The notes beneath the pieces are model-generated. The model made no database searches, had not been told where the DNA came from, and saw only the letters and a list, made by a program, of their open reading frames with translations. Below, piece after piece: positions 34,279 through 47,228 of a stretch of DNA of 64,000 bases; position 1 is the stretch's first letter; the number at the start of each line of letters is the position of its first letter. A program made the position numbers and the translations under genes. This DNA is from Macrostomum hystrix (Eukaryota > Platyhelminthes > Macrostomidae): assembly GCA_950097015.1 (NCBI GenBank), contig CATNEN010000027.1, positions 62,001 to 126,000 on the forward strand, read 5' to 3'.

Positions 34279-36380
34279 CTGTATGCATTTGTAAAGTAAA
34301 TGTAATAGTGCTGATCATTTATACTTGTAATATAATGAATATATAATACAAGTATTTATAAACTTGCTACATTTATTTGCTTGTTTGTATTTTGTCACAT
34401 CTAATTAAATAGTGTTTAATGGTAATAGATGTGTTGATTTTTTATAACAAAGCATTGCAGTCAGTTGTTGCTGCAGTCAGTTTTAGTGCAGGCATTATTG
34501 TGTGGGCAATTGTCACCCAGTCAATTGTGTACAGGTAATTTTTGTGCTACAGTTTATGCAAGGGTTGATCAAGTCCTAATGCCTCTTAAATTAAATGAAA
34601 TTCTTAAATTACCATAAATTTAGTGATAACTGTTTCAACTATTTTAATTTATTTTTTAACTTCTTATAATATACAATGCTTTTATAATAGCTAGAACAAT
34701 GAAAGGATTCTTTCTTGGGCTCCAGAGTTAAGAACTGGCAAGTAGCAAGGTCAATCAACTTGTAGTTATTCCTACATTTTAAGTGTAGTTCTTTTAGGTA
34801 TTTGTAAATTTTGTTAGATAAATGCTATGGGGTAGATTATAGTTAAAAAGGTCCCTGAGCATTATTTCATGGGAATGCCACATTTATTTGGGGTACAACC
34901 ATAAAGAGAGGGCTTGGGGGCTTGTTGTACAATTTTTGCCTTTGAGGGCAAATTTTGCATTTGCCATTTAATGTTAAAGTTAGTTTTGCATAAAGTATAT
35001 AAAGTTAATCTGATCTGTTAGTTTCACCCCTAGTTGTTTTTTATTTCTTTGAAAAGCAGAATACTTTTAATAAAAAATTAAATTAATTTCTTTTTTTTGA
35101 TAATTATGGCTGTTATTTATGATAATTATGATAATGATAATGATAATTATGGATATTAATGGATAAAAACACAGCCTTTTAACCTTTTTAGCTGAGTGTT
35201 ATCACAAAATCTTTAGATATTTGGTTGTTTATGGCTGTTTAAAATCTAGAATCTTGCTGCCACTATCCTCAAAGCTCAGCACAGATTAAAATCAAGCAGA
35301 GACCTAGTTTTGTGTCCCCTTGGTTCAATGCTTCAAAGATAGCATTGTTAACCACTTTATCTGATTCTTTCAAGGATGTAAACTGCCTGACTTATCTACA
35401 GGGCGGTCCGAATGTAAACTGCCTTCTAGCTCTAGCATTTCACTTAATATTACAACTTGGGTTATGGTTAAGCTATAACAATCCTTGCCTTGTCATAAAG
35501 TCTGGGGGGAATAGAGAAGGCTAGGGCCTATACTATAGACTTTGGCTAGGTTGGACACTAAGAGCTCACTATTGAGATCACCTATAGCTCTAGGCATGGC
35601 TTCAGTCCAAGAAGAAAAGACACATGCTTGAACTATTCTTAGGCAACTTTCTATACATTCTAGCATTAGCATCATGAGCCTGACAAGCAAAGTTTGCAGG
35701 TTGATAAGGCATTGAACATAGTCACAGTAGTAGACAACCATATTGATTGGGATGAAAAGTCAACTGACATTTGGACATAAACCTGCTACTAGGCACTAAG
35801 TAGGACAACTTTATTCAACTAGTCATGCTATCTGCATCTATCTATGGCCAAAACCTTAAAGTTAGAATTGGAGCTAACTATAGTCATTCCCTACTATTTT
35901 TCTATGGCTAGAACCAGAGCGAGGCTAAAATCAAATAAGTTTTCTGTTTGAAAACAAATTTAACAAGTATTAACCAAGAATAAGACAATAATAACAGGTA
36001 TTCTAGTCAGTTATTGCCTTAGTTATTAAAATTTGAACATTCTTAAATGATAAAAATAAGCTATCCTGAACAGAATAACACTAAATGCATATGTGCAATA
36101 AAGCTGCTACCAAAAATATTTTTCAAGATTAATCTGGACCAGGTCACCAGAGCATTGGATTTTTCATGAGTAATCCGAAATTTCACTTTTGCATTGGCCT
36201 AATTCAAACTGGGCCCTATGGTTCCTATGGTTTTGAAAGGGCCCCATGGTTTGGGCATTGAAAAATGATATGATATGACTAGTTAGATTAAAATTTGACT
36301 CTATGTGACACAAAGGCACCAATTCAAACTTGAAAATAATTATCAAAAAAACAAACTAAAATAATGCCAAAAATACACAA
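34279..36380. other. Gene-poor AT-rich region
   Basis: No gene supported. It includes a SINE family A fragment at 34876-34975 and a GATAAT-rich microsatellite around 35097-35150. Confidence 0.45.
34876..34975 (+). mobile_element. SINE family A fragment (old copy)
   Basis: AATGCCACATTTATTTGGGG, then a GAGAGGGCTTGGGGGCTTGT-like block, then a CAATTTTTGCCTTTGAGGGC-like block match the body of family A in the same order. The tRNA-like head is missing. Confidence 0.6.
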
Positions 36381-36394
36381 GATAATATGTAGAC

Positions 36395-36942
36395 CATAGT
36401 CCGGATCATGCTGGACTTACGCCGGAGGAAAAATCCAACATTTTTTGGCACTTACGCCAACCAAAAAAGGTCCCTCTGACTTACGCCACCCAAAAAAAGG
36501 TCCTTCACAAATCATGTTAATCGGTGATTAATTAAATTTAGAAGTTGCAACTGTTTAAAAATCTCACAAGTTGTAAATTCTGAATCAAGTATCAAAGTAA
36601 GCATCTTAAAGCTAAAAAACTTTTGCTATCCTACAATAGATATTCTGCTATCTCATTTATACGAACTGCAATATTTTAATGAACTTTGTTTTAATGCTGC
36701 TCCTAATTAACGCAAACATCATAATTAACGCAAATGTGTTATGTTCTATAGTGATACATTTGATCGTGAATGATCTCATTTGTGCTAACATTTACGCCAC
36801 TTGATTTATGCCATGTACTTACGCCAAGCACTTACGCCAAGGCACATTTTGGCCTATACTTACGCCAAGCACTTACGCCAGCCTCCGATCCCAAACCAGA
36901 TTTACGCCGGAGATCTCCGGCGTAAACGACATGATCCGGACT
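36395..36942. mobile_element. Inverted-repeat element with subterminal CTTACGCCA motifs
   Basis: The ends share AGTCCGGATCATG in inverted orientation. A 13-bp direct repeat ATAATATGTAGAC flanks them (36382-36394 and 36943-36955), which looks like a target duplication, unusually long for a DNA transposon. Near both ends a short motif (CTTACGCCA) is repeated many times, in the same orientation on both sides. No open frame inside, so it is non-autonomous. Confidence 0.75.
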
Positions 36943-37210
36943 ATAATATGTAGACAACTTCAGCATTCAATCTCTACTTCAGCTTTGGAACAAAAATATT
37001 GTTGTAAATCATTACTTTGCATGTGTTTGAATTGAGCTTCTAAACCCTCTCAAGGTTCTAGTCAAGCCAGTATATAATTTTTCTATCCAAATTTATAGTA
37101 ATGGGCCAATGGCCTTGCACTAAGTCTTTGACCAAAATGTTTTGGCCTTTTTATATACAATCTCATATTTTATTAAACCTGGGTCCTGGTAATAAAATGT
37201 CTTTAGGGGC

Positions 37211-37766
37211 GAATCCGGTCCATTTCAGCGACAAGTCATTTCGGCGACAACCACTTCGGCGACAAACATCAAAACCGTAGTAATAATGGATCTGATAGTG
37301 TTTGCTTATTGAGTATGTAATGTATTTGATTCATCTACTTGTTAATGTATTCCTGTTATAGTATTTGTTTTAACATGTAATATAAATAGCAAGTTTGGAT
37401 CAGTTTGGTCCGCGCTCTATGTGCATCAACCTCACCTGTCTTACTTATAAGTAGCATCGTTTGCGTCACCAATATTTTTGTGACGGCAAATTTTGCTGAC
37501 TCGCTTGCAGCCACATGAATGCCCCTGTGGGACAGTAAGGTCTTTTACTTTTAATCGAACTTATAGATCTAATTGAGATGCATTAGATGCAACAGTGCAT
37601 TTGTTGCCGATTTGTTCCGCGCTTCTGCCGATTTGTGGCTTCTTTTATTTGATTTAAACAAATGTAAAAAATATATAAATAAAATAAATTTGTTCCACCG
37701 CTTCAAAAGTATTGTCGCCGAAATGGTTGTTGCCGAAATGGTATGTGGCCTAAATTGACTGTGTAC
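37211..37766. mobile_element. Inverted-repeat element with subterminal TTCGGCGACAA motifs
   Basis: Flanked by a perfect 8-bp direct repeat TTAGGGGC (37203-37210, 37767-37774). Both ends carry tandem CATTTCGGCGACAA-type motifs in inverted orientation. The outermost terminal inverted repeat is imperfect. No transposase frame. Confidence 0.75.
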
Positions 37767-37774
37767 TTAGGGGC

Positions 37775-39450
37775 TTAATAATTAATTTCAGCCTTTTACT
37801 GAAAAACTGTTGGAATGTTAACTTAAACACCACAAATAGCTATCAGACACTACACCGTAGATAGGTAACATAAGCATATAATGCTATAGCTAACTATAGC
37901 TAAAAGTAGTATTTTATTTTAAGTTTTACTTTAAATTGAGACAGAATATATATAACAATTAACATTGAGACCAGTATAGTAAAAACATATATTATGCCTC
38001 ATAATTTATTAAGCGACGCCGTAGTTAGGAGCAGATTATACATCAATAATCCACAGACCTAGAGAATTTCACGCAATATTAGTTTGAGTTCTGTTTTAGA
38101 CGAGTTAAACACTATTGAGTGAAATCAAATATGCGCGTGTGAAACTTAACTCGAACATAAGAAACTTAATATATTCTTCTCTACCTTCTAACAAGGTCAG
38201 TAAAGCAACGTGCAGTCTATATGAACAACAGTCATGAGACTGCTAGAGAAAATGATAAAATCAAGGACCACTAGAAGACTAAGATTCTAAGTGAATAAAA
38301 TATATACAGAATTTGAATTTTAAATAATTGCTTATTGTCCAAACATTGCTGCTTAGGATAAACAAAATATTTTTTCAGTAGATATTGCTATCAATAAAAA
38401 AATATAATCTGTTGAAGAACCGTTTGTGCCATTGTGTAAGAACCGACGAACATTTTTACGAGAATAAGAGGACCTAATCTCCATTGAGTCCAGGCCAATT
38501 ATCCATTCGTAACACTGACTGAGGAATTTTCTCACACCTCTTTCTTCCTAGCACACTGCACTCGGCCTTTTGTTTCATATTGAGGTGCAATATTTTTATA
38601 TCTTTGCTTATTATGTGAATGCCGAAATTGCCTCAACTTTTTTAACCCTCTAAATGTGTCCAACACTCTAATATAACCAATTTAACAAAAGGTAAATATG
38701 CTGCACATTACCTCCAAGTAAGAATGAATGTAATAATAATTAGCGTAAGCGCGGGAAAGCAGCGCCAGTAAAATTTCCTGTGTTTTATCCCAATCTTGCT
38801 AACCACAACAATCATCATGCAGCTTCCGATATCTAAAAGTGGTATAACTAGCTGATATTATAAGTTGTATAACATCCCGTTGTGTTTGCCTAATTTCTTT
38901 ATTTTTTCGCGTGGTTAATCACAATCTCTATTGTTAAGAGCCACTCAGTTAGAGATTGCTACCAGTCTCTTGATACCAAACGGCACAAAGCATGTTTGTC
39001 TGCTTGAAGTTACGTCTTACGTCGTTTTATAAATATGTTACAATATATTGAGCACAAAGTCGTTGAACTAAGATTCTGTAAAGATGAAAGTGTACTGGTT
39101 TAGTCGTACGCGTTTTTGTTTAATATATAGTTGACTTGCACAATCTGCAGCAGATTTGCACTTGCTTTTTACTATTTTTGGCGGAGAGTGCACTCTACCC
39201 CAGAGAGCCGGCCCCAGACATCACACCACTGTCTGGGCACTCGCATTGGTTTGCGATCCTCACTGGGGTTGAGGACATGGGCTCTTTGTCTGGGGCACAG
39301 AGCCCTCACACCGTTTTGCGATCTTAAATAAACTCGAACTCATTAGCGCAGCCAACTCGGCAACCCGCTACAAATCCCTATATATCAACAGGTGCAGCTA
39401 ACTGATTATTTACTATATGGGACATGTCACATTACAATAAATAATAATAT
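37775..39450. other. AT-rich region with no supported gene
   Basis: Nothing convincing beyond short chance open frames. A local imperfect duplication with TTTGCGATC lies at about 39170-39330. Confidence 0.4.
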
Positions 39451-39454
39451 TTAC

Positions 39455-39785
39455 ACAGGGTTGTGTAGCACTGAGTCACTGACGCATTGTTTGTCGACAG
39501 GAAACCCGCAGCCAGCCAGGAGGAAAATCTGTGGATGCTGCTTACTTGAGAGCACACAAGCTCTCATAAACAGGCAAACACTCACACAAGTTTACATCCG
39601 CAGACTTCCTCATCGTTTCCACTATGCCTTGGGGACGGGGTTGGCCCTAATGGGTGTAAATTGCGCAAGCCTCAAAGCGCAGCTTGTTCTTCACGTCTGC
39701 GTCTAAAACAAACATGGCCTCGCGGTGGATTCGAACCCAGTGATCTCTGTGCTAGACTCAGACACTTCAACCGCTATGTGACTTA
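39455..39785 (-). mobile_element. SINE family A, diverged copy (minus strand)
   Basis: On the minus strand a tRNA-like head with a perfect B box GGTTCGAATCC is followed by diverged family A blocks (GCGAGGCCATGTTTG, GCAATTTACACCCATTAGGG, and a tail with CTGGCTGCGGGTTTCCTGTC). It appears to be a different subfamily. Confidence 0.7.
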
Positions 39786-40143
39786 AATACGAGATGCTTA
39801 CATAGTAAAGCTAAAGTAAAAGAAGTTCAATTCTTAGTTGCTAAGCAAAGGCCAAGACAGTAAGACCGAAATATTTTAGTAATTCTTCATATAAAATGAC
39901 CGATTGTGGTGGGAGCATATTCAATCATTCTAATTGGAAAATACAAGGTTATACAGAAACTGAAAGTACATAGCTGGAACAGTAAAATCAGCACATTAGC
40001 ATTATAAAGCGCAGTTTTGGTATTCACAAACTAAATAATATTGAACTGAATGGTACATTTAACCAACAGAAAAACACAGCATTATTGAATGAAACGTTTG
40101 GGCTGAGTAATAAATTAGTACAGCATAAATTGGAAGGTAGGCA

Positions 40144-42136
40144 TCACTTCTCATCAGCAGTTGTCTGCGCCAGGAAGGCTTTGATACGCTGCAGTAGCTC
40201 CTTTTTGACCTCGTCCGGCACCAGAGCGCGCCCCTTCGGCGTTATCTCAGCTACAAGATCGTCTACGGTGATCTGCTCGAGGCCCTTCTGGCGCACAATC
40301 TCCTTGCAGTGCTGCTTAAGCTTCTCGCGCCAGCCGCACTCATTTAGCCTGGTTCGGAGCAGCTCTTTGAGGCGTTCGCGCTCGCCAGACTGAATCAAGC
40401 GCTGATTGACCTGGGCGCGAACTCGGGCTCGCTTCTCACTGCAAGGATGATTGAGAAGGGAGATGGAGGAAGAAGTAAATATTTAATCGACTTAAGTCCA
40501 GATATGTAACTGGCAGATAAAAATAAGTAGAATACTAAAAAAAGTAGCAAAACTATATTTAACTAACAAAAAAATGCACCTGTTAATATTCTAACCCTCA
40601 TTGTTGACCCAAAAATCTCAATTCACATTATCATTGCCAGACAATTTTGCCATTTGGCATCAATAGCAAATAGGAATTTTATATTTAAGATAAGGCTCTA
40701 TGTCTGAATTGGATCATATACTTTCATGATCCAATCTTACATTATAACATTGTTCTAAAGCTCTACTTTAGCTATGTAGAGTCCATAGTCAGGAAGGTGG
40801 CACAGCATGTGCCAGAATAAATTTTGGAGGGACAATCTGTGCGCCATAGGTGCACCGTCTGTGCGCCATCTATGCGCAGTTTCTGTCCCTTAACCCTAAC
40901 CCTAAACAGAAAAGCACACTATGTTAACCTAAGACCCTTTGTGTGCGCCACACTTGTGCGCCAATGTGCACCAAGACCCTTTGTGTGCGCCGTAATTCGC
41001 CCCCCAGAGGCCACCTTCCAGACTATGGTGTATAGTTATCTGTTATTTTATCAAACAAATTAAATAGGCAGACACGCTTACAAGACCTTGAATTTATGTC
41101 AAATAAAAAACTTTTTAGTCATAGTCACAAAGTTTTGTAATATGACCAGAATTTATTCTGGTCATTCTGACCAGAAGTAAACTTTGGACAAGGACAAAAG
41201 TGCAGAGCAAGACTTTAGACGAAGATTGTATGTGGTTGCTTGCCAATTAACTGACCATAAATGTAGTTATTTTTAGAGCATGAAAAACGTTTTCAAATTA
41301 CATAATTCGTGATAGTTCACTCCTTAAAATAAGATTAAACCACTCACTCAAATTGTAAAACCAAACATCAAATTCTCTGTTTGGTTTGAAGAAACATGAA
41401 AATCATTGTTTGGTTTTAGATAAAAAGCAGGAATAACTTTTTTCTATTTGATAAAATAGCAAAAGCAGATACTTTTTAGAAAGATGTAACTGTTTTCTAT
41501 AACTTGGCTTTTGATTTATCATCATATCTTAAATAGAAAATCTGTAGCTTAGGTTTGAAGTTAAAAAATACACATTCTTGTTTGGTTGATGATACATTAC
41601 CCAAATAGACAATTTAGAAACTTATATTTTTTGTAGGGCCTAACACCCTTAAGTGTATCTAATTTCTAAATATTGTAAGCACAATAATCTTTGGCTCTTT
41701 AAATACACTGTGTGACTTTCGGTGTATCTAATTTCTAATGATTGTAAGCATGTTGATCTTTGGCTTACAATATGTAGTTACATGTTACACAAGAGGCAAA
41801 CATGATTTTGGTATGTGAGGGGATACTTCAAATTTACAGTGGCAATCAATCAATCATTTGATGATTGATTGCTGGTTACCAAAATGTCTCAGCATGTTAC
41901 TGAAATGTCTGTTATGGAATTGTCTGTTCTGCCGAACTGTCCTGCCCCCAAAATAACTATTTTATTTATGACTTTTTCTGATAAAAAATTATTTTATTTA
42001 TGTTTATAGCATAATTAAAATGTCCTACCTACAGTGTAGGCAATATTTCGATAGTATACATTGGCATTGGCAATAAATATAGATAAATACAAAATAATTA
42101 CTAATATAGTTAATGCCATACTTACTCAATGTCCAT
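40144..42136 (-). CDS. ENY2: ENY2, SAGA/TREX-2 subunit, 2 exons
   Basis: The main exon (40438-40144) encodes nearly the whole protein, including [47 protein letters not shown] and [14 protein letters not shown], a near-perfect match to the ENY2 family. Its phase requires two upstream bases. An 11-nt first coding exon at 42136-42126 (ATGGACATTGA followed by donor GTAAGT) supplies them and starts the protein MDIDEKRAR. The total is 101 aa, the same as human ENY2. ENY2 is a small helical protein of the SAGA deubiquitinase module and of TREX-2, linking histone H2B deubiquitination to mRNA export. The intron is 1.7 kb and contains a MITE. Confidence 0.95.
40783..41028. mobile_element. MITE with subterminal TGTGCGCCA motifs, ENY2 intron
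   Basis: Terminal inverted repeats CCATAGTCAGGAAGGTGGC and (inverted) CCATAGTCTGGAAGGTGGC. Flanks TGTAGAGT and TGTATAGT look like an 8-bp target duplication with one change. Inside, TGTGCGCCA-like motifs recur, and there is a short AACCCTAACCCTAAA stretch. Confidence 0.8.
41630..41780. repeat. Local duplication of about 80 bp in the ENY2 intron
   Basis: GTGTATCTAATTTCTAA, a GTAAGC block and ATCTTTGGCT occur twice in the same order, about 80 bp apart. Confidence 0.6.
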
Positions 42137-43640
42137 TCTTGCTTTCAACAGAGCAAAATCAGTTGCACGATCAACAGACAACAGGGAACTTAATTAAAGC
42201 TTTCTTAAATATAAAAAGTGACTAGTGTGTGTCCTCAGTCTAGCAATATGAAAAACACTGTCATACGATTCCCAGAATAGCTTCTCGTTCGGATCCTACT
42301 ATAAATAGAGTAAAAACACACAGTGGAAAATGAAGACAGTTTATATACCAGTGTCCTATCGTTCGCAGTAGGCACTGATTGCTTTTGAATGAATATTTCT
42401 GCTACAGGTGATACCGAAAATTATTTGCGTCGAGCAATTTAAGTTAGCGCTTGTTGTTCCGTTTAGCATCTATAACTAACAATAAAACACAAATTCTAGA
42501 AGCAATTGGCTCTACAAGACTTGAGCGAATGCATGATTTTTTAATACTTTATTAACAAAAATATTTTATGTGCGAAGTCTTTGTTTTGTTTCTTAGAAGA
42601 TGTGGTGGTATGGTGGTAAAAACCGGTTCCCGACGAACCAGAACAATTGTCTTGTCGTAGGAGGCCTATTCATCATTTGGGTTGTCTATTTTTTAAGTTA
42701 AGATATGCTTCTTGTTAGTTAAAAATGTATAATGACCTTAGAATTTTTTGTATTTCCCTTCGCTATCGGAATAGGCCTGCTTACTATAATTCTATGGGAT
42801 GAGAATTCACCTATAGTTAGGTTAACTATAGGTGATCTGACCATGACTGTGTCAGATCCAGCAAGTTTTAGGCCTAATGAATGGCTATTGTTTTGAAAGC
42901 CTAATATAGATATGTCAGAACTAATTGTAAAAGTAACTCCTAATTAGAAATAAATTACATAATTACATAATTAATAAATTACAAAAGTACATAAAAGTTG
43001 CATTTGTTTCCATGTGTACTTGTTTAAACAGCAGAATTATAAGCACTATTGTATTTTTCTTAAGTTTTTTATTAATGTTTAAAAAACATTTTTCATTTAT
43101 ATTTTTTTGCTAGAATTTAATGTTTTAAGGCTAGACATTGAATCCTCTTGCTTCTAACACTTGTCACTAAATATATTTTGCCTTTGTTTATTTGTGCAAT
43201 TAACAAATTCAATAGGTGTCATTAGCAAATATGTTAGTGATAGTCAGTTTTCACAGTAACTAATATTAATAATGGTGAATCAAATAAAGTATTTTTCTAG
43301 TTGTTGTTCCTATGCATTAGGTGCCCCATGAACTCTTGGAAATAGACGTAAAATAGGGTAGGCCTATCCAACATCCCAAGGAAGCAAGAATATATTTTTA
43401 TAGTACTTAAAGCCTCTGTATTTTTGTAAACCAGTTTTAATGAACAAAACTCTTTTAGTATTTAAGCAAAAAATTAAATAAAAAAAACTAGGCCTACTTT
43501 TTTAGTGCTTACTTAGCCCATATTTGCTCAGAGTCTGACAGGAGAAATTAGGCCTGGCATACCTCCAATACAACTGCTTAAGTATGTCTTCAACTCAGCT
43601 ATCAACTATATGGGGCCTCCAACGGATATGCCTCTTGGGA
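42137..43640. other. Region upstream of ENY2
   Basis: No gene supported. AT-rich. It should include the ENY2 promoter. Confidence 0.4.
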
Positions 43641-45042
43641 TCTTAGATGGCAATGCTTATTCCCATGGTCCAGTGCCGATAATTTGAATTTTATCCTCAC
43701 GGATCCGTGCCGATAATTTTCTGCTTATCCACATGGCAGCTTGTATGAATAGGTCTACAACTCTTTATGTATGCCGTGTCATTAATTTAAATTTTATCCA
43801 CACAGATCTGTGCCAATAATTCTCTGCCTATCTACATGGGTGACATGGCAGCTTGCTTTGCTGATAACTTTAAGAACTTAAAGCACATATTTTACAGGAA
43901 TTGTGTAGCGATTTTCATGTACTAGGCCTATATACAACTGGCCATATATGTTTTCTAGAACCTGCAGTACCTGTAGTTGGGCCTCTTTTAATTATAAGCA
44001 ATGCACACATTAAATTTTGAATAATCATTTATTTTGAATAATATGTAACATTGCTAACAATGGCATGAGAAATCGCGCTGACATTTGTATTGCACACACG
44101 CTCGAAATATGATATGATGCACATGCGCAAATGATACTACTGACTTGTTACCGTATGAAAATAAGGTTCAGAAACTTGACGAAAGCATGTCAACTAGTTC
44201 CGTGCTTTCTTCTACGAAACTTTACAATTGTGTGTCCTTCCAGACTTAAGCGCTAAATTCTTGAGAGTAAAACCGGTGTCCCAATGCTTTTGCTGGACAA
44301 TTTTCTTCATTAGATATATACATGCGCAACACCCGGCCGACCCGGCCGAACCGGCCAGGTAAAATGAGGGCCAAGCAAGGTAAGTTGCAAAAACCAATCG
44401 ACCAAGCGCAAAAAAATCAAAGGGGGGACCTAGGGACAAAAAAGGAAGGCATGAAGAAAAGGGAAAAGGGGAGAGAAAAAGAGAGCAAATGAGAGCAAAC
44501 TAAGTCGTAAATAGAGCAATGAAACAAACTAAGTCGCAAATGAGAGCAAAAACTAAGTCGCATGGCTGGCTAAGATTTGGGAGGTTGCGCATGTATGATT
44601 AGATAGATAGGTTTTTTCTCTACTTTGAAGTCCCTACCTATTCTTCTCTGAGCATAAGGCTTTTGCTTCAGTGTATAGTGTATAGTGTACACTATCAATG
44701 CATAGTGTAAAAGAATAACAACAATGTATAATGTGTGACGATTTTGGTGCTGACTAGAATTCTGCTGGTTGACTTGTATGATTTTCTTTGATAGACTTCT
44801 TACTTTTTAAGTCAATACAATTCAAGTGAAAACACTAATGATGACAAAATGGGATAAGCAGAAAATTATCGGCACAGAACTGTGTGGATAAAATTGAAAT
44901 TAATGGTACAGCATATATAAAGAGTTGTAGACCTATTCATACAAGCTGCCATGTGGATAAGCAGAAAATTATTGGCATGGATCCATGTGGATAAAATTGA
45001 AATTATCGGCACAGGACCGTGCGAATAAGCACTGCCATCTTA
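43641..45042. mobile_element. Transposon with about 190-bp terminal inverted repeats
   Basis: The segment 43641-43835 recurs inverted at about 44850-45042, matching through TCTTAGATGGCA, AATGCTTATTC, CTTATCCACATGGCAGCTTG and TGAATAGGTCTACAACTCTT. Within each arm TGCCGATAATTT and TTTTATCCACA motifs are themselves repeated. The roughly 1 kb between the arms has no transposase frame. A clear target duplication was not found. Confidence 0.75.
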
Positions 45043-46062
45043 GACACTTTGTCATCTTACAACTTCGTCATCTTACAACTTTGTCATCTACTTGGAAGGT
45101 AAGACACTTCGTTATCCAGCCAATTGGCGTGCTTTAGAGTTTGGTCAGTTTGTCATCTACTAACAACAAAGAAGGCAAGTTTGTCATCAATAAAGTGAGA
45201 GTGGTGTAGTGGTGCAGAGGTGTGAACACACTTCACACTCTTCACTCTTCACACTTCACACAAATTGTAAAAAAATGTGTCAAAACTGATTTCATTGTGT
45301 AACAGGGCTGATGACCCTTCTTTTATCTCTCTTGGTAGCGTATTCTTTTGGCCTCCTTTGTCACTTATTTCTCTCTCTAACTCTTTGTATTCTCCCTTAA
45401 ATCTTATCTTGGTGACCCTGAAAAGGGCCGTTTTAACTCCACAACTCTTACATTGTGAGCTTCCCTTAAGGTAGCGCTTTTGCACTGGCACGAGCGGTTT
45501 ATCCTTCTAAGGCACTAGATCTCTTATTCTCCTGTCTCAGCTGGGCGTTTCTCCATGATCAGAGGGTCACAGCCTCAATCTTCGTCTTATCTCCACACTA
45601 GACAATATCTCCTTATTAAATAACACAACAAGTTCACTTATTCAAAGGGTGTTACTCAGTTGTTGCCTTTCTTGGCTCACTGGTGGGTTGATTTATTTCT
45701 AGTCACAAAATTTCTCACTTATATAGTGTTTTCTTTTAAGATTTTTTTTAATACCATATTTTACTAAAATAAAAAAGATATTTGTAATATATATAATATG
45801 TATCGCGCAGAAATATAAAAATATAATTAAGATATAGCGCAAAAATAATATTGGACTGTCACAATTATAAGAGTTGAAAGATAGGCTAGGTGCCAACACA
45901 ATGTGAGGAGGGGTGGGGAGGGTTGCTTCTGTTCTAACTTCGAAAACTTCTGTTTTATAGATGACAGAGTGTCCACAAGTCTAATTCTCGTCGTCATCCA
46001 CCCTCTGAGATATTGGACAGATCGTCATCTGGATGAAGAAGTTGTAAGATGACGAAGTGTCC
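45043..46062. mobile_element. Inverted-repeat element with subterminal TTCGTCATC motifs
   Basis: It abuts the previous element. The left end GACACTTTGTCATCTTACAA matches the inverted right end GACACTTCGTCATCTTACAA. The motif CTTCGTCATCTTACAA is tandemly repeated near the left end and in part near the right. A minus-strand frame of 80 codons (45249-45491) inside is not recognisable. Confidence 0.7.
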
Positions 46063-47228
46063 AGGTACCTGCCTCTTGTGTAGCAATAAAGCCAATCCTC
46101 TTGTATAGGACAGAAGTGGTACCAATGACCAACATATAAGAGCAAGTCCTAGACAGCGGACATGCTCTACAGGTCCTATGAGTGCTATCTTAGTATGCAT
46201 TTACCTTGATGGGAGGTTGCTATCCAAAGACCTAATGGCCTGGGTTGGTATCCCTGACCTGATCATTACCCTGTATTGGTGTTGCTCAATGCTATTTGGC
46301 CATTGCCTACATAGTCATGGCCATGGTGCTTAAATCCTGTTGGCATTAGTCCTCCTACACTAGTCAATAAATTGGAAACACAATTGCTAAGGGCACAAGA
46401 CTGTAGTGGCTGACTTGTACATGTTAGCCCTAGACCATAGCCATCATTCCCCTCTGTTTTGCAAGTGTCTACACAAGAGCTCAATTCATATAAAACAACA
46501 GCTGCTGATTCCTTAGCTATATATTTTATGCTTTGTTATTGAAAAATTATTGTAGATTTTTTAATACCTTTACTGGCTATAGTATAGTAGAAAAGGATAT
46601 AATTTTATAGTTACATAGCTGAGATGTGCTGTGCTGTTTTACAAAAAATATCATTTTTTAAGATAAATATTGAGCTTATCCTAATTCCTAATTTTGGCCA
46701 AACAAATTTTGGAACTTAGTTCACAAGAATTAAATTTTATGTATTGGGTTCCTAAATTTCTGTCTTGATTAGGATCCAATTTGTGTCAAGATTTGACCTC
46801 TAAGGAAGCTAATAAATGGATTTATTATATTATATTATATTGGTATATATAGATATAGATAAAAATATTAAATGCTTATAAGTTGTATATTATATCAAAA
46901 TTGCCTATAAGCCACATTTATATAATTGCAGGATTTGGCTTGCAATTTTTTCTGGCTTATACTCCTATTTAGACTGAAAAATTGACAGTCTACATTTGGG
47001 ATCCAATGTAGTTATATGTTTTTTTCATTGCACTGGAATTTTTTCAAGTGCACATTTACAGTACACATGCTTTAATATAGTTACACATACAAACTTTGTC
47101 AAAGAGGCACCTATGTACTCGTATTAGGCCCACTGTCATGATGTACTGTTCTCACAGCCAGACATATGCCAACAGCTATACTTATGAAAAAATGTCAATA
47201 GTCATTACAAAGACGAATGATTTTGCAG
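46063..47228. other. Region upstream of Staufen
   Basis: No exon supported. AT-rich, with a TATATTATAT-type simple repeat near 46830. Any 5' exons or the promoter of Staufen should be here or further left. Confidence 0.4.

Noticed and set aside
45249-45491. 80-codon minus-strand frame inside an inverted-repeat element
   Set aside because: It has some protein-like composition, but no family is recognisable and no supporting signals were found.
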